DNA of 38,462 bases from Porticoccus sp. (GCA_021773405.1 JAJFKD010000010.1:1-38462); one strand, 5' to 3'. Counted from the stretch's first letter, positions 17,744-26,627 are shown. Program-made: numbers and translations. The notes: a model not told the origin generated them from the sequence alone.

Positions 17744-18661
17744 TCAGTTGGATGCAACCTTCTCTTGCATTTTAGGTATTTTGCTACGTTGCCAGTGTGA
17801 TATTCCCCAGGTTAATAATTCATCACAATTGGTAAATGTATGGGAAGCGGGTAATGGTAACCCTAGCCAGCGTATTGCGGTGGCTAGATTCTGTTCAGCG
17901 GTATTATCATCAATTGATTTGGCATGATTTTGTTTGCTGAGCTTTTGACCATTCGGGTTCACTGCGACAGGAATATGACCATATTCTGGCGTGGGTAATT
18001 TTAACTGTTGTTGTAGGTAAATTTGTCTAGGTGTTGAACTCAGTAAATCGCTGCCTCGAATGACATGAGTGATTTGTTGGAAGGCATCATCAACAACAAC
18101 AGCCAGTTGGTATGCAAAAAGTTGGTCTTTACGGTATAGAACCATATCACCGACTTCCTGTTGAATATCCTGTTGTTGATTACTCTGAAATATATCATGG
18201 AAGGTCATTTGGCATGGCTTTTTGGCTGACAGCCGTAGGGCAAAGGGCGCAGTCTGATCGAATAATTCACAACGATAATTATGAATGCCCTGGTGTTCTT
18301 TTAGCTGTTGTCGGCTGCATTGGCAGGGATAGATTTGGCCTGTTTGTTTTAATTTTTCCAAAACAGATTGGTATGCCTTACTGCGCTGGCTTTGGTAAAG
18401 CACGGCGTCATCCCAGTACAGGCCATGTCGTTCAAGTTGCTTAAGGATAGTGTCAGCGGCCCCAGCCATTTCTCTGGGCGGGTCAATATCCTCCATTCTT
18501 ACCAACCACACACCATGGTTGGCTTTTGCATCCAGGTAACTGGCAAGCGCACTGACCAGGGAACCAAAATGGAGTGGGCCTGATGGCGAAGGGGCAAAGC
18601 GCCCTCTATAGATATTTAGGGGGGGCAACGAATCAGAAGAGTAAAGAGAATCTTTATTCAT
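17744..18661 (-). CDS. gluQ: Glutamyl-Q tRNA(Asp) synthetase
   Basis: GluQRS activates glutamate and attaches it to queuosine at position 34 of tRNA-Asp; it is a GluRS paralogue without an anticodon-binding domain. The HIGH-like motif is SGPLHFGSL, within GRFAPSPSGPLHFGSLVSAL. WLVRMEDIDPPRE is diagnostic, and the zinc site is CQCSRQQ...YRCEL. The KMSKS-like motif is QKLSKQNHA. Length, 305 residues, fits. ATG at 18661 (MNKDSL) is preferred over TTG at 18673; neither has its own Shine-Dalgarno. An 8-codon ORF with a strong SD ends one base before this ATG. It follows dksA by 58 bp, the arrangement known from E. coli. Confidence 0.93.
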   Translation of the reverse strand: MNKDSLYSSDSLPPLNIYRGRFAPSPSGPLHFGSLVSALASYLDAKANHGVWLVRMEDIDPPREMAGAADTILKQLERHGLYWDDAVLYQSQRSKAYQSVLEKLKQTGQIYPCQCSRQQLKEHQGIHNYRCELFDQTAPFALRLSAKKPCQMTFHDIFQSNQQQDIQQEVGDMVLYRKDQLFAYQLAVVVDDAFQQITHVIRGSDLLSSTPRQIYLQQQLKLPTPEYGHIPVAVNPNGQKLSKQNHAKSIDDNTAEQNLATAIRWLGLPLPASHTFTNCDELLTWGISHWQRSKIPKMQEKVASN

Positions 18662-18662
18662 G

Positions 18663-18689
18663 TTAAGGGGCAAGTTGATGATGACTCAT
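18663..18689 (-). CDS. Candidate 8-codon leader ORF (MSHHQLAP) before gluQ
   Basis: ATG at 18689 lies six bases after a perfect GGAGGGG (18696-18702 on the minus strand). It is followed by seven sense codons and TAA, and the gluQ ATG starts one base later. This is the best ribosome-binding site in the dksA-gluQ gap and it does not serve gluQ directly. It could couple gluQ translation by re-initiation. Alternatively a one-base change has put the original gluQ start out of frame. No conservation evidence is available here. Confidence 0.45.
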   Translation of the reverse strand: MSHHQLAP

Positions 18690-18719
18690 GAACTACCCCT
18701 CCACTAGATAAGTTATTGT

Positions 18720-19166
18720 TTAGCCGCCAGTGAGCTGCTTTTCTTTGATCTCATCAAGGGTCTTACAGTCGACGCAAAGATTCGCCGTAGGGCGTGCTTC
18801 TAACCTGCGAACACCGATATCGACACCACACTGATCGCAAAAGCCATAGTCATCGCTTTCTATACGCTCTACAGTGCTATCAATCTTCTTGATGAGCTTG
18901 CGCTCGCGGTCTCGGGTACGGAGTTCTAGACTGAATTCTTCTTCTTGTGTGGCTCGGTCAGCAGGATCAGGAAAGTTCGCAGCCTCATCTTTCATATGAG
19001 TTACAGTGCGATCTACTTCTTCCATTAGTTCCCGTTTCCAGGCCAGCAGAATGTTTTTGAAGTGCTCTTGTTGCGCTTCATTCATGTACTCCTCACCTTT
19101 TTTCGCGGTGTAGGGTGCAAAGCCGTGGAGTGCGGCAACTGTGGCTTTTTCTGCTTTCTTTGGCAT
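18720..19166 (-). CDS. dksA: RNA polymerase-binding transcription factor DksA
   Basis: DksA enters the RNA polymerase secondary channel and works with ppGpp in the stringent response. The 148-residue protein from ATG 19166 (MPKKAEKATVAALHGFAPY) matches the family start; upstream in-frame codons to 19322 cover the promoter and are not coding. The coiled-coil tip motif is in FPDPADRATQEEE. The C4 zinc finger is CDQCG...LCVDC, so all four cysteines are present and this is a zinc-type DksA. The terminal helix DEIKEKQL is also typical. gluQ is downstream in the same unit. A strong promoter with a GC-rich discriminator lies just upstream. Confidence 0.96.
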   Translation of the reverse strand: MPKKAEKATVAALHGFAPYTAKKGEEYMNEAQQEHFKNILLAWKRELMEEVDRTVTHMKDEAANFPDPADRATQEEEFSLELRTRDRERKLIKKIDSTVERIESDDYGFCDQCGVDIGVRRLEARPTANLCVDCKTLDEIKEKQLTGG

Positions 19167-19200
19167 GTGTTCCAACGCTCGGTGATTTACGAGACCCGCG

Positions 19201-19229
19201 TTTATAGTGCTAGAAGAGATTTTTTTCAA
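19201..19229 (-). promoter_or_regulatory. Sigma70 promoter of dksA with GC-rich discriminator
   Basis: Minus strand: TTGAAA (19224-19229), a 17-bp spacer, TATAAA (19201-19206), then CGCGGG directly after the -10. The -35 and -10 each match consensus at 5 of 6. A GC-rich discriminator is the hallmark of promoters repressed by ppGpp and DksA, which fits the known autoregulation of dksA in E. coli. Inference for this organism. Confidence 0.7.
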
Positions 19230-19459
19230 GTAAAAAAACATAGTTTTTTGCATTGAATGCCTAGAAAGCCCTTTATTGCAACAAATTATGGCTGGATGAG
19301 GGGGAAAAGCAGAATGAACCAAAAACAGTAGTTCTTGGTGATATGTGCAAAATCAAAGATTCTTGAGTGAAGGGAATGAGCTCTGGGTTGGTATGATTAT
19401 TTAATAAATCGGCCCATAATATCGCCTGGGATATCAAGCAGTTTTTATCGTTGTCTTAT

Positions 19460-19488
19460 TTGACTGTGTACGTTGGTCAGAATAATGA
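19460..19488 (+). promoter_or_regulatory. Possible promoter for aminotransferase-sfsA
   Basis: TTGACT at 19460-19465 is a good -35. A 17-bp spacer leads to TAATGA at 19483-19488, a weak -10. The position, about 25 bp before the GTG at 19516, is suitable. Confidence 0.35.
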
Positions 19489-19515
19489 GTAGGGACAGAA
19501 TAGGGGAAAATCATA

Positions 19516-20673
19516 GTGCGCCTTGCAGAAAGAACTCGACATTTGACCCGGTTCCGGGCTGTAGATTTTCTGGAGGAGACCGCTGAACTTCAGTCCCAAG
19601 GACAGGATATCGTTCGTATGGGCGTGGGTGAGCCAGGTTTTTCTACTGCTGCACCGATTGTGGCAGCCGCTAATAAAGCGATTGATGAAGGAAAAACTTC
19701 TTACACGCCACCTTGTGGTATTCCTGAGTTACGACAAGCGATTGCAGACCATTACAAGCGCTATTACGGGCTCTCTATTGATTCACAGAGGATCATCGTT
19801 ACAACAGGCAGTAGTGCAGCTCTTGGGATGGTGTGTGATTTGTTGCTAAACCCAGGAGATGGTCTGCTGTTATCTGACCCTGGCTATCCCTGTAACCCTA
19901 ATTTTGTCAGGCGCCTTGATGCCGAACCACAATTTATCCCGGTAAATGCAGAGGATAACTATCAACTCACGGCTGAATTAGTTGCCTCCCATTGGCAGGA
20001 TAATACAGTGGGCGTTATGGTGGCTTCGCCAAGTAACCCCACGGGTGAGGTCATTAGCCGGGATAATCTTCTGGCTTTACACCAAGAAGTGTCTGGTCGA
20101 GGCGGGAGTCTAGTGGTAGATGAAATTTACCATGGTCTGACCTATGAAGATGAGCCAGTCGCTTCTATTCTTGAAATCACTAATGAAGCCTTTGTTATTA
20201 ATAGTTTTTCTAAATTTTTTGGCATGACGGGTTGGCGCTTAGGCTGGATGGTTGTGCCAGAGGGTGTGGCCGACATTATTAATGTGATGGTTCAAAACTT
20301 TTATATTTCAAGCCCAACTGTCGCCCAATATGCTGCACTTTCGGCCTTCTCTCCAGAGACTATGGGAATCCTTGAGCAGCGTCGTACCGAGTTTAAGCAA
20401 CGTCGGGATTATTTGGTGCCCGCATTGAGGGATTTGGGGTTTGGCATCAATCATGCTCCTTCTGGAGCCTTTTATGTCTATGCCGATGTGAAAAAATTTA
20501 CGGACAATTGTGAAGACTTTTGCTGGCAATTGCTGAGAGAGCATGGAGTAGCCTGTACGCCGGGAATTGATTTCGGCCACCACAGGGCAAGTCATCATGT
20601 ACGTTTTTCTTATACAGAGCCATTAGAACGCCTGAAGCTGGGTGTTGAGCGTATAAGGCAGGCATTAGTGTGA
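19516..20673 (+). CDS. Class I/II pyridoxal-phosphate aminotransferase
   Basis: A 385-residue fold-type I aminotransferase, aspartate/alanine-aminotransferase-like. The PLP Schiff-base lysine is K233 in NSFSKFFGMTGWRLGW. Other cofactor contacts are GSSAALGMV near 98-106 (phosphate loop), SPSNPTG at 171-177 and VDEIYHG with D202. The C-terminal HVRFSY carries the Arg that binds the substrate carboxylate. The amino-acid substrate cannot be assigned from sequence alone. The start is GTG at 19516 with AGGGGA (19502-19507) upstream. Its stop overlaps the sfsA start by 4 bp, so the two are translationally coupled. Confidence 0.9.
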   Translation: MRLAERTRHLTRFRAVDFLEETAELQSQGQDIVRMGVGEPGFSTAAPIVAAANKAIDEGKTSYTPPCGIPELRQAIADHYKRYYGLSIDSQRIIVTTGSSAALGMVCDLLLNPGDGLLLSDPGYPCNPNFVRRLDAEPQFIPVNAEDNYQLTAELVASHWQDNTVGVMVASPSNPTGEVISRDNLLALHQEVSGRGGSLVVDEIYHGLTYEDEPVASILEITNEAFVINSFSKFFGMTGWRLGWMVVPEGVADIINVMVQNFYISSPTVAQYAALSAFSPETMGILEQRRTEFKQRRDYLVPALRDLGFGINHAPSGAFYVYADVKKFTDNCEDFCWQLLREHGVACTPGIDFGHHRASHHVRFSYTEPLERLKLGVERIRQALV

Positions 20674-21374
20674 AAATCGATCCACCTTTTGAAGAAGCGA
20701 TATTACTTAAGCGCTACAAACGGTTTTTAACAGACATTCGGCTAGGCACAGGGGAAGAGCTAACTATTCACTGCCCTAATACTGGTTCTATGAAGAATTG
20801 TTGGATAGCTGAAACACCTTGCTGGTTTTCACGTTCAAACAATCCCAAAAGAAAGCTCCCAGGTACTCTGGAAATATCTACAACACCAGAAGGTGATTTG
20901 GTTGGTGTGAATACCCAGCGTCCCAACCATTTGGTACGTGAAGGGATTGAGAGTGGCACCATTACAGAGCTACAGGGTTACGACAATATTCGGCCAGAAG
21001 TAAAGTATGGAGAGGAGAATAGTCGTATTGATCTTTTGCTCAGTAAAAATGGCGAGCAATGCTACGTAGAGGTCAAAAACACTACGTTGGGCGTAGGTAA
21101 TGGCCGTGTGTTGTTTCCGGATGCTGTGACATCGAGAGGTGCCAAACATTTGCGAGAGTTGATGAAGATGGTTGAGGAAGGTCATCGTGCGGTATTAGTT
21201 TTTTGTGTACAGCATTCTGGCGCTAATGAGGTGGGCCCAGCTGATGATATCGATCCTGAATATGGCACAATATTGCGTGAAGCCATAGCCGCTGGTGTAG
21301 AGGTATTGGCCTATGGCTGCCGTCTAACCCCCGAAGAAATTGTTGTCACCCAACGACTGCCATTTGTTTGTTGA
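20670..21374 (+). CDS. sfsA: Sugar fermentation stimulation protein SfsA
   Basis: 234 residues, full length for SfsA, a nuclease-fold cytosolic protein first linked to maltose metabolism in E. coli; its real activity is unsettled. The N-terminal OB-like part has LLKRYKRFLTDI and IHCPNTGSMKNC. The PD-(D/E)XK-like core has EVKYGEENSRIDLLL and CYVEVKNTTL (Glu-x-Lys), then FPDAVTSRGAKHLREL and RAVLVFCVQ. The GTG start at 20670 overlaps the preceding stop (GTGA). Pairing with an aminotransferase gene is common in gammaproteobacteria and dksA is divergent nearby, as in E. coli where sfsA-dksA are adjacent. It converges with the HDOD gene. Confidence 0.95.
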   Translation: MKIDPPFEEAILLKRYKRFLTDIRLGTGEELTIHCPNTGSMKNCWIAETPCWFSRSNNPKRKLPGTLEISTTPEGDLVGVNTQRPNHLVREGIESGTITELQGYDNIRPEVKYGEENSRIDLLLSKNGEQCYVEVKNTTLGVGNGRVLFPDAVTSRGAKHLRELMKMVEEGHRAVLVFCVQHSGANEVGPADDIDPEYGTILREAIAAGVEVLAYGCRLTPEEIVVTQRLPFVC

Positions 21375-21452
21375 TTTGGTTGTTTTTTGTTCTTGAAAGA
21401 AAATTCTCTTAATTTTTATTTGAAACAATTTTCAAAACAGTGATCTACCAAA

Positions 21453-22397
21453 TTATCCCACGCCTAGGGACGTGGCTAGTTCTTTAGCTTCTGAGGCTAT
21501 AGTCGGTAACGATTTTGCCAACGCAGCAGGGGGTAAAAATAAGGCGCTGTTACCCAGATTGGGTATATCGTTTCTGATCAAAGTTTCTATTTCATTCTCT
21601 TCTAAAGTTTCCAAGTCCGGATTTTGTTGAATGATGCAGCTTAGTCTATCAGCAATGGAAAGAATGGCTTCCAATGCATTGGAGTCTGTTTCTGCTGTAT
21701 CGAGAGCGGGTGTTGTTAGTAAAAGCTCGGCAGGATCAAAATATCCTTCAATGGTATTGAGTAAGTGAGCTGTAATGGCACTGGCTATGGTGTCCGGTAT
21801 ATGCCAAGCACTTAAGGTATTCATCGTTACATCGATGCTGTTGAAACCAAATACTTCAATTTCCTGTTGCACTAATTCGGGGCTGGTACTTAGTAAATCA
21901 TCTGATAAACAGTTGAATTTCTCTACATCGGTAGCTAGAAGAATGAACCGCCCAATTTCATGTAGAAGCCCAGACAGGTATGCCTGTTCACCATTGATCT
22001 GATTGAGTTGGGCAATTTTTGTTGCAGCAATAGCCACTTGAAGGGAGTGAAGCCACAGATTTCGATGAGATTGGTGGGTGGGTTTAAATGATTTACTCAA
22101 AGAGATTGATGTGATGAGTGTAGAGACTTGATTAATACCAACACGGACTACGGCTTGTGTCAGTGTTTCAATTTTAGTCCGACCGGCAAGGGCGGCAGAG
22201 TTAGCAAGAAAAATGATTTTTGCTGCAATAAAAGGGTCTTCTGAAGCAAGAGACAGAACATCTTCATAGTAGTCTTCGCTTTCTTTATCTAGCACCAACA
22301 TTTTTGACACCACATTGGGAAGTACGGGTGCATTGGCTAATAGTTTGTCCAGGGTCTGCTTATCTTGCTCTAATGCAAAAACACTGTTCATCTTCAC
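21453..22397 (-). CDS. HDOD domain signalling protein
   Basis: 314 residues. Residues ~15-215 form an HDOD domain, a degenerate HD-type fold used in signalling: APVLPNVVSKMLVLD, EDPFIAAKIIFLANSAAL, TLTQAVVRVGINQVSTLI and YLSGLLHEIGRFILL are the recurrent segments. The HD metal pair is not intact (LLHEIG instead of HD), as expected for non-catalytic HDOD proteins. The C-terminal ~90 residues are helical without a recognised domain. It is a single-gene unit on the minus strand. ATG at 22397 has GGAG upstream. Such proteins often act in chemotaxis, biofilm or cell-cycle control, but the partner here is unknown. Confidence 0.85.
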   Translation of the reverse strand: MKMNSVFALEQDKQTLDKLLANAPVLPNVVSKMLVLDKESEDYYEDVLSLASEDPFIAAKIIFLANSAALAGRTKIETLTQAVVRVGINQVSTLITSISLSKSFKPTHQSHRNLWLHSLQVAIAATKIAQLNQINGEQAYLSGLLHEIGRFILLATDVEKFNCLSDDLLSTSPELVQQEIEVFGFNSIDVTMNTLSAWHIPDTIASAITAHLLNTIEGYFDPAELLLTTPALDTAETDSNALEAILSIADRLSCIIQQNPDLETLEENEIETLIRNDIPNLGNSALFLPPAALAKSLPTIASEAKELATSLGVG

Positions 22398-22574
22398 TAC
22401 TCCATCATTGATGGAAAGTATTTTCTTTCTGCATGAGTACGGAGTAAAGCAGGTGATACCACAACTAGTGTGAAGTCTGTTGCAGAAATAATGTTTAGTC
22501 TGGGTGAATCAGTATTTTTAAGAGTTGAGGGGTTAAGAGTTCAGGGGGGGCAAATAGTTTTTAGGTAAATGAGT

Positions 22575-24617
22575 TTACGCAAACAGGCCTTTAAGTGCAT
22601 CCAGAGACTTATTACCTTTTTCTTTGACGAGCTCAGGGTTGTCGTCGCCAAACCCTTCCCGCTCTAGATTGTCCTGGGGTAATTCGTCCATAAACCGGCT
22701 GGGGGTGCTACTGATAATTTCACCAAATTGTTTCCGTTTGCTCGCCATGGTCATGGTTAAACTTTGTCTGGCCCGGGTAATACCAACATAGGCCAAGCGA
22801 CGCTCTTCCTCAAGGTTGCCATCATCCACACTGTTACGGTGGGGCAAAATTCCTTCTTCCATGCCGATCAAAAATACATGGGGGAATTCCAGGCCCTTGG
22901 CGGCATGTAGTGTCATTAACTGAACTTTGTCATCAGCTGATTCTTCTTCCTGCCGGTCTAATAAATCTCGCAATAGAAGTTTGGCAATGGCATCGGCCAT
23001 TTGGGTTTCATTTTGATCCTGGTTTGACTGATCACTATCCACAATGGCCATATCATCTTTTTCGAGCAAATGTTTTATCTGCTCGAACAAAAAATGAATA
23101 TTTTCCATACGCTTTTCAGCTACATTGGCACTACTGGCATTTTGGTGGAGCCAGCCTTCGTAGTCGATATCCGAAATCATTTCTTTAATAGATTCAATCA
23201 CTTTTCCGTTATTGCAGTTGCGCTCTACATTGGTAATCCACTGTTTAAATTGTTGTAACCGCTCCAGGTTTTGGCTGGGAATAAGTGATTGAATGCCGAC
23301 TTCATCTATCGCATCCATTAACGATATTTCACGTTGATTGGCATATTGCCCAAGCTTTTCCAGGGTAGTGGTACCTATCTGTCGACGTGGTGTATTAATG
23401 ATTCGAAGAAAAGCATTGTCATCATCGGGGTTCACGACCAGCCTCAAGTAGGCCATCACATCTTTAATTTCTGTACGTGCATAAAAAGAAGTACCGCCAC
23501 TTAAGTGATACGGCACGCCCTGTGTTTGCAGCTTCATTTCAAGTAATTTAGCTTGATGATTACTACGGTAGAGAATGGCAAAGTCTCTAAAGTGACAGCG
23601 TTTTCGCAATCGCATATCAAGGATTTCGTTGACCACACGTTCGGTTTCTACCTCTTCGTTCGCGGTACGAATAATCCTTAGGGGTTCACCAGGCCCAAGT
23701 TCGCTCCATAGGGATTTACTGAAGACATGGGGGTTGTTATCGATCAGTTGGTTGGCTGCTTTAAGGATACTGCCGGTAGAGCGGTAATTTTGTTCCAGTT
23801 TGATCATGTTTAATTCTGGAAAATCGTCATTTAATTGCGCTAGGTTTTCTGGCCTAGCTCCACGCCAGGCATAAATAGATTGATCATCGTCACCTACAAC
23901 GGTCAATGTGCGACGAGAGCCCACCAATAATTTTACTAACTGATACTGGGCATGATTGGTATCTTGGTATTCGTCTACTAGCAGGTAACGAATACGGTTT
24001 TGCCATTTTTCCAGCACATCAGGGTGATTTTGGAACAGGCTGGCAGGAATTAGAATAAGGTCATCAAAGTCTACGGCGTTATATGCCTGTAGTGCTTTAT
24101 TGTAGCGTTCGTACACAAGAGCAATGGCCTGTTCACCACCACTTTCAGCTTTAGATAATGCTTGTGAGGGAGCAAGCAAGTTATTTTTCCATTGGGATAT
24201 TTGATGTTGAACCAAATCGATATGATCAGCATCCAGGTCGGAATCCCGGAGCATCAATTCTTTGAGCAGGTTTTTTGCATCATCGGCATCAAAAATTGAA
24301 AACCCTGGTTTATAGCCCAGTTGTTTTATTTCACGTCGGATTATCGTTAAGCCAAGGTTATGAAAGGTGGAGACGGTTAAGCCTTTTGAGCTTGGTCCAC
24401 TAATAAGCTTGCCTGCACGCTCTTTCATTTCCCGCGCTGCTTTGTTGGTAAAAGTGACTGCTGCTATATGGCGTGCGCTGATTCCGCACTGGTTGATGAG
24501 GTAAGCAATTTTTTGAGTAATAACACTGGTCTTTCCACTGCCCGCACCGGCAAGTACCAATAGGGGGCCGTCGATATATTTAACCGCGGCTTTTTGTTGG
24601 GGGTTCAGATTGTTCAA
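22575..24617 (-). CDS. rep: ATP-dependent DNA helicase Rep
   Basis: Superfamily 1A 3'-5' helicase that helps replication forks pass bound proteins. 680 residues, matching Rep rather than the longer UvrD. Motifs in order: Q-motif LNPQQKAAV; motif I LAGAGSGKTSV; Ia VTFTNKAAREM; II LLVDEYQDTNHAQYQL; III VVGDDDQSIYAWRGA; IV LEQNYRST; V VQLMTLHAAKGLEFPHVF; VI YVGITRARQSL. The only plausible start is TTG at 24617, just before the Q-motif, with no ATG or GTG and no clear Shine-Dalgarno upstream; translation initiation looks weak. The phaC gene lies 101 bp upstream on the same strand. Confidence 0.93.
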   Translation of the reverse strand: MNNLNPQQKAAVKYIDGPLLVLAGAGSGKTSVITQKIAYLINQCGISARHIAAVTFTNKAAREMKERAGKLISGPSSKGLTVSTFHNLGLTIIRREIKQLGYKPGFSIFDADDAKNLLKELMLRDSDLDADHIDLVQHQISQWKNNLLAPSQALSKAESGGEQAIALVYERYNKALQAYNAVDFDDLILIPASLFQNHPDVLEKWQNRIRYLLVDEYQDTNHAQYQLVKLLVGSRRTLTVVGDDDQSIYAWRGARPENLAQLNDDFPELNMIKLEQNYRSTGSILKAANQLIDNNPHVFSKSLWSELGPGEPLRIIRTANEEVETERVVNEILDMRLRKRCHFRDFAILYRSNHQAKLLEMKLQTQGVPYHLSGGTSFYARTEIKDVMAYLRLVVNPDDDNAFLRIINTPRRQIGTTTLEKLGQYANQREISLMDAIDEVGIQSLIPSQNLERLQQFKQWITNVERNCNNGKVIESIKEMISDIDYEGWLHQNASSANVAEKRMENIHFLFEQIKHLLEKDDMAIVDSDQSNQDQNETQMADAIAKLLLRDLLDRQEEESADDKVQLMTLHAAKGLEFPHVFLIGMEEGILPHRNSVDDGNLEEERRLAYVGITRARQSLTMTMASKRKQFGEIISSTPSRFMDELPQDNLEREGFGDDNPELVKEKGNKSLDALKGLFA

Positions 24618-24718
24618 TGCTGTGGGTATGCTTTTTTTATTTTTGCTGGAGATTAGGCTCTGGCGAAGGATTGTAACAAGCTTGCCTTTCTACGTCAGTG
24701 AACTAATGCCTACATGCA

Positions 24719-26515
24719 TTAACCGAAAACATATTCACCAGGGGCATCTCGAAGGGACTTTGTACCCTTTATATTACGTTTGGGTACTTCATCAATACTC
24801 TGTTCTGTGAGCCAATAATCCCATAATGGCCACCATGAACCTTGCTGGGTTTCAACGGTTGATGCCCAAGTGTCGGGATCAACATACTTATCCATTGGGT
24901 CATGGGTCATCACTTGGAACTTTCTTCTTGGATGCTCTGGGCCACAGACAATACCTGCATTATGGCCTCCTGTGGTTAAGAGGAATGTGACCTCAGATCG
25001 GCATAGATGCTGAATTTTATAGACCGATTTCCAGGGTGCAACATGGTCTGTTGTGGTGCCAATAACAAAAAATGGCGTGCGAACATCTTGTAGGGCTACA
25101 GGCTTTCCATCCACTATGAATTTGCAAGAGGACAGTTGATTTTCCATAAATAATTCTTTCAGGTATCGGCTGTGCATACTGGCAGGCATTCTGGTGCCAT
25201 CGGCATTCCAGGCCATTAATTCATTGGGCTTGGTTTCCTTGCCGAGATAATAGCGTTCAATGGCTGGGTTGATGATCATATCTTCAGCCCGTAAGGCCTT
25301 AAAAGCATTACCCATACTGGCAGCCTGGAGGTAACCATCAGTCCACATCATGCTGTCTAGGAATGCCAGTTGGCTGGCACCGAGGAAGCGTTTAATCTCA
25401 CCGGGTTCAGTAAAGTCTACCTGTGCTGCTAACAAGGTAATGGTATTAAGAATATCATCGTCTTCCCGGGCTAACGCAGCAGCACCAATGGAGAGCAGTG
25501 TTCCGCCAATACAGTAGCCCACAGCGTTGATTTTAGTATTCGGTGTGACCGTTTTAACGGTGTCCAGAGCTGCAAAAAATCCCGATTTTAGGTAATTGTC
25601 TAAACAGAGTTCACGATCTTCTTTTTCAGGGTTTTTCCAAGAAATCATAAAGACGGTCTTGCCTTGGTCTACTAGATATTTTACCAATGATTTCTCTGGG
25701 CAAAGATCAAGAATATAGTATTTCATGATCCAGGCGGGAACGATTAAAACAGGCTCTTGTGCAACAGTTTTGGTTGTTGGTTTATATTGAATTAGCTCAA
25801 TTAAGTCATTTTGAAAAATAACTTTGCCAGGTGTTATAGCCAGATTTTCACCTACTTTAAACTCCCCCATATCCGGTTCATTCTTGTTCAGTAAACCTTT
25901 TTGGGTATCTCTAAGAAGGTTGCTAATACCTTCCAGTACATTCCTGCCTTTATTATCCCAAGTGGCTTTGAGCACCTGAGGGTTGGTAAGCGGGTTGTTG
26001 GAGGGAGCCAGGAGCTGAAATATTTGTTCGTTGATAAAACTTACAAGTTCTGAGCTGGAAGATTCCATACCGGGAACATCGGTAGAGAGCTCTTTCAGTA
26101 AATCCAATGCGGTTTGATGACCTTTTGCCAAAAGATTGAAAGGAGGTTTGCTCCATAATTCATGTTTAAACAGTGAGGATGTAGGTGCAGCATTTTGGTC
26201 AGATTTATTTGTTATCGATTTTGCTGCATCAGCCGATAATTTAAGAATTTTTTCTGTCAGGCTTTGCAATAATTGGGTGCGACGACCAGGTGCGAGGGAC
26301 AAATGGCCTAGCCAATCGGTATAGGCCAAAACCAGTTGCATCGGTGACATTCCTCGGGTGAGCTTGCTAATGCGTGCCCTGAGTTTTGAATCAATATTGT
26401 CTGTTGTGCTTTCGCTGATCTTGGGTATTTTTTCAATAAGATCATCTAACAGAGATAGAAGATCTGGAGTGTTGCTGCTTTCATTTTCGATGTTGTTATT
26501 CATGCTGACCGTCAT
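24719..26515 (-). CDS. phaC: Class I poly(3-hydroxyalkanoate) synthase
   Basis: PhaC polymerises (R)-3-hydroxyacyl-CoA on the surface of cytoplasmic polyester granules. 598 residues, class I size. The N-terminal ~200 residues are variable and helical. The alpha/beta-hydrolase catalytic domain has the lipase-like box GYCIGG with nucleophile C335, D490 in GTTTDHVAPW, and H518 in GGHNAGI, a complete triad. NPLTNPQVLKATWDNKGRNVLEG and VPAWIMKYYILDL are class I features. ATG at 26515 has GGAGAA eight bases upstream; an ATG four codons in is an alternative. No phaA, phaB, phasin or phaR gene is nearby, so precursor supply must be encoded elsewhere. Confidence 0.93.
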   Translation of the reverse strand: MTVSMNNNIENESSNTPDLLSLLDDLIEKIPKISESTTDNIDSKLRARISKLTRGMSPMQLVLAYTDWLGHLSLAPGRRTQLLQSLTEKILKLSADAAKSITNKSDQNAAPTSSLFKHELWSKPPFNLLAKGHQTALDLLKELSTDVPGMESSSSELVSFINEQIFQLLAPSNNPLTNPQVLKATWDNKGRNVLEGISNLLRDTQKGLLNKNEPDMGEFKVGENLAITPGKVIFQNDLIELIQYKPTTKTVAQEPVLIVPAWIMKYYILDLCPEKSLVKYLVDQGKTVFMISWKNPEKEDRELCLDNYLKSGFFAALDTVKTVTPNTKINAVGYCIGGTLLSIGAAALAREDDDILNTITLLAAQVDFTEPGEIKRFLGASQLAFLDSMMWTDGYLQAASMGNAFKALRAEDMIINPAIERYYLGKETKPNELMAWNADGTRMPASMHSRYLKELFMENQLSSCKFIVDGKPVALQDVRTPFFVIGTTTDHVAPWKSVYKIQHLCRSEVTFLLTTGGHNAGIVCGPEHPRRKFQVMTHDPMDKYVDPDTWASTVETQQGSWWPLWDYWLTEQSIDEVPKRNIKGTKSLRDAPGEYVFG

Positions 26516-26539
26516 CTGAATGTTCTCCGTATGATAGAG

Positions 26540-26548
26540 ACTATACCA
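26540..26548 (-). promoter_or_regulatory. Extended -10 promoter for phaC
   Basis: Minus strand reads TGGTATAGT: a TGn extension and a TATAGT -10 hexamer. Transcription would start near 26533, about 18 nt before the ATG. No good -35 is seen, which extended -10 promoters tolerate. Confidence 0.4.
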
Positions 26549-26627
26549 CTCGTATCCTTCTCTTATTTGGCAATTTTATGACAATTTTCTGAATTGATAA
26601 GGTTTATTTCTGTAAATCGAACAAATG

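Larger units (their letters stand above)
19167..19515. other. Divergent promoter region, dksA / aminotransferase
   Basis: 349 bp without a gene. It contains the dksA promoter (19201-19229, minus) and a possible aminotransferase promoter (19460-19488, plus). Between about 19260 and 19450 I see nothing recognisable. Confidence 0.6.

Noticed and set aside
19167-19322. Longer dksA start adding 52 residues
   Set aside because: The stretch contains the dksA promoter and lacks family similarity; DksA begins MPKKAEKATVAALHG at 19166.
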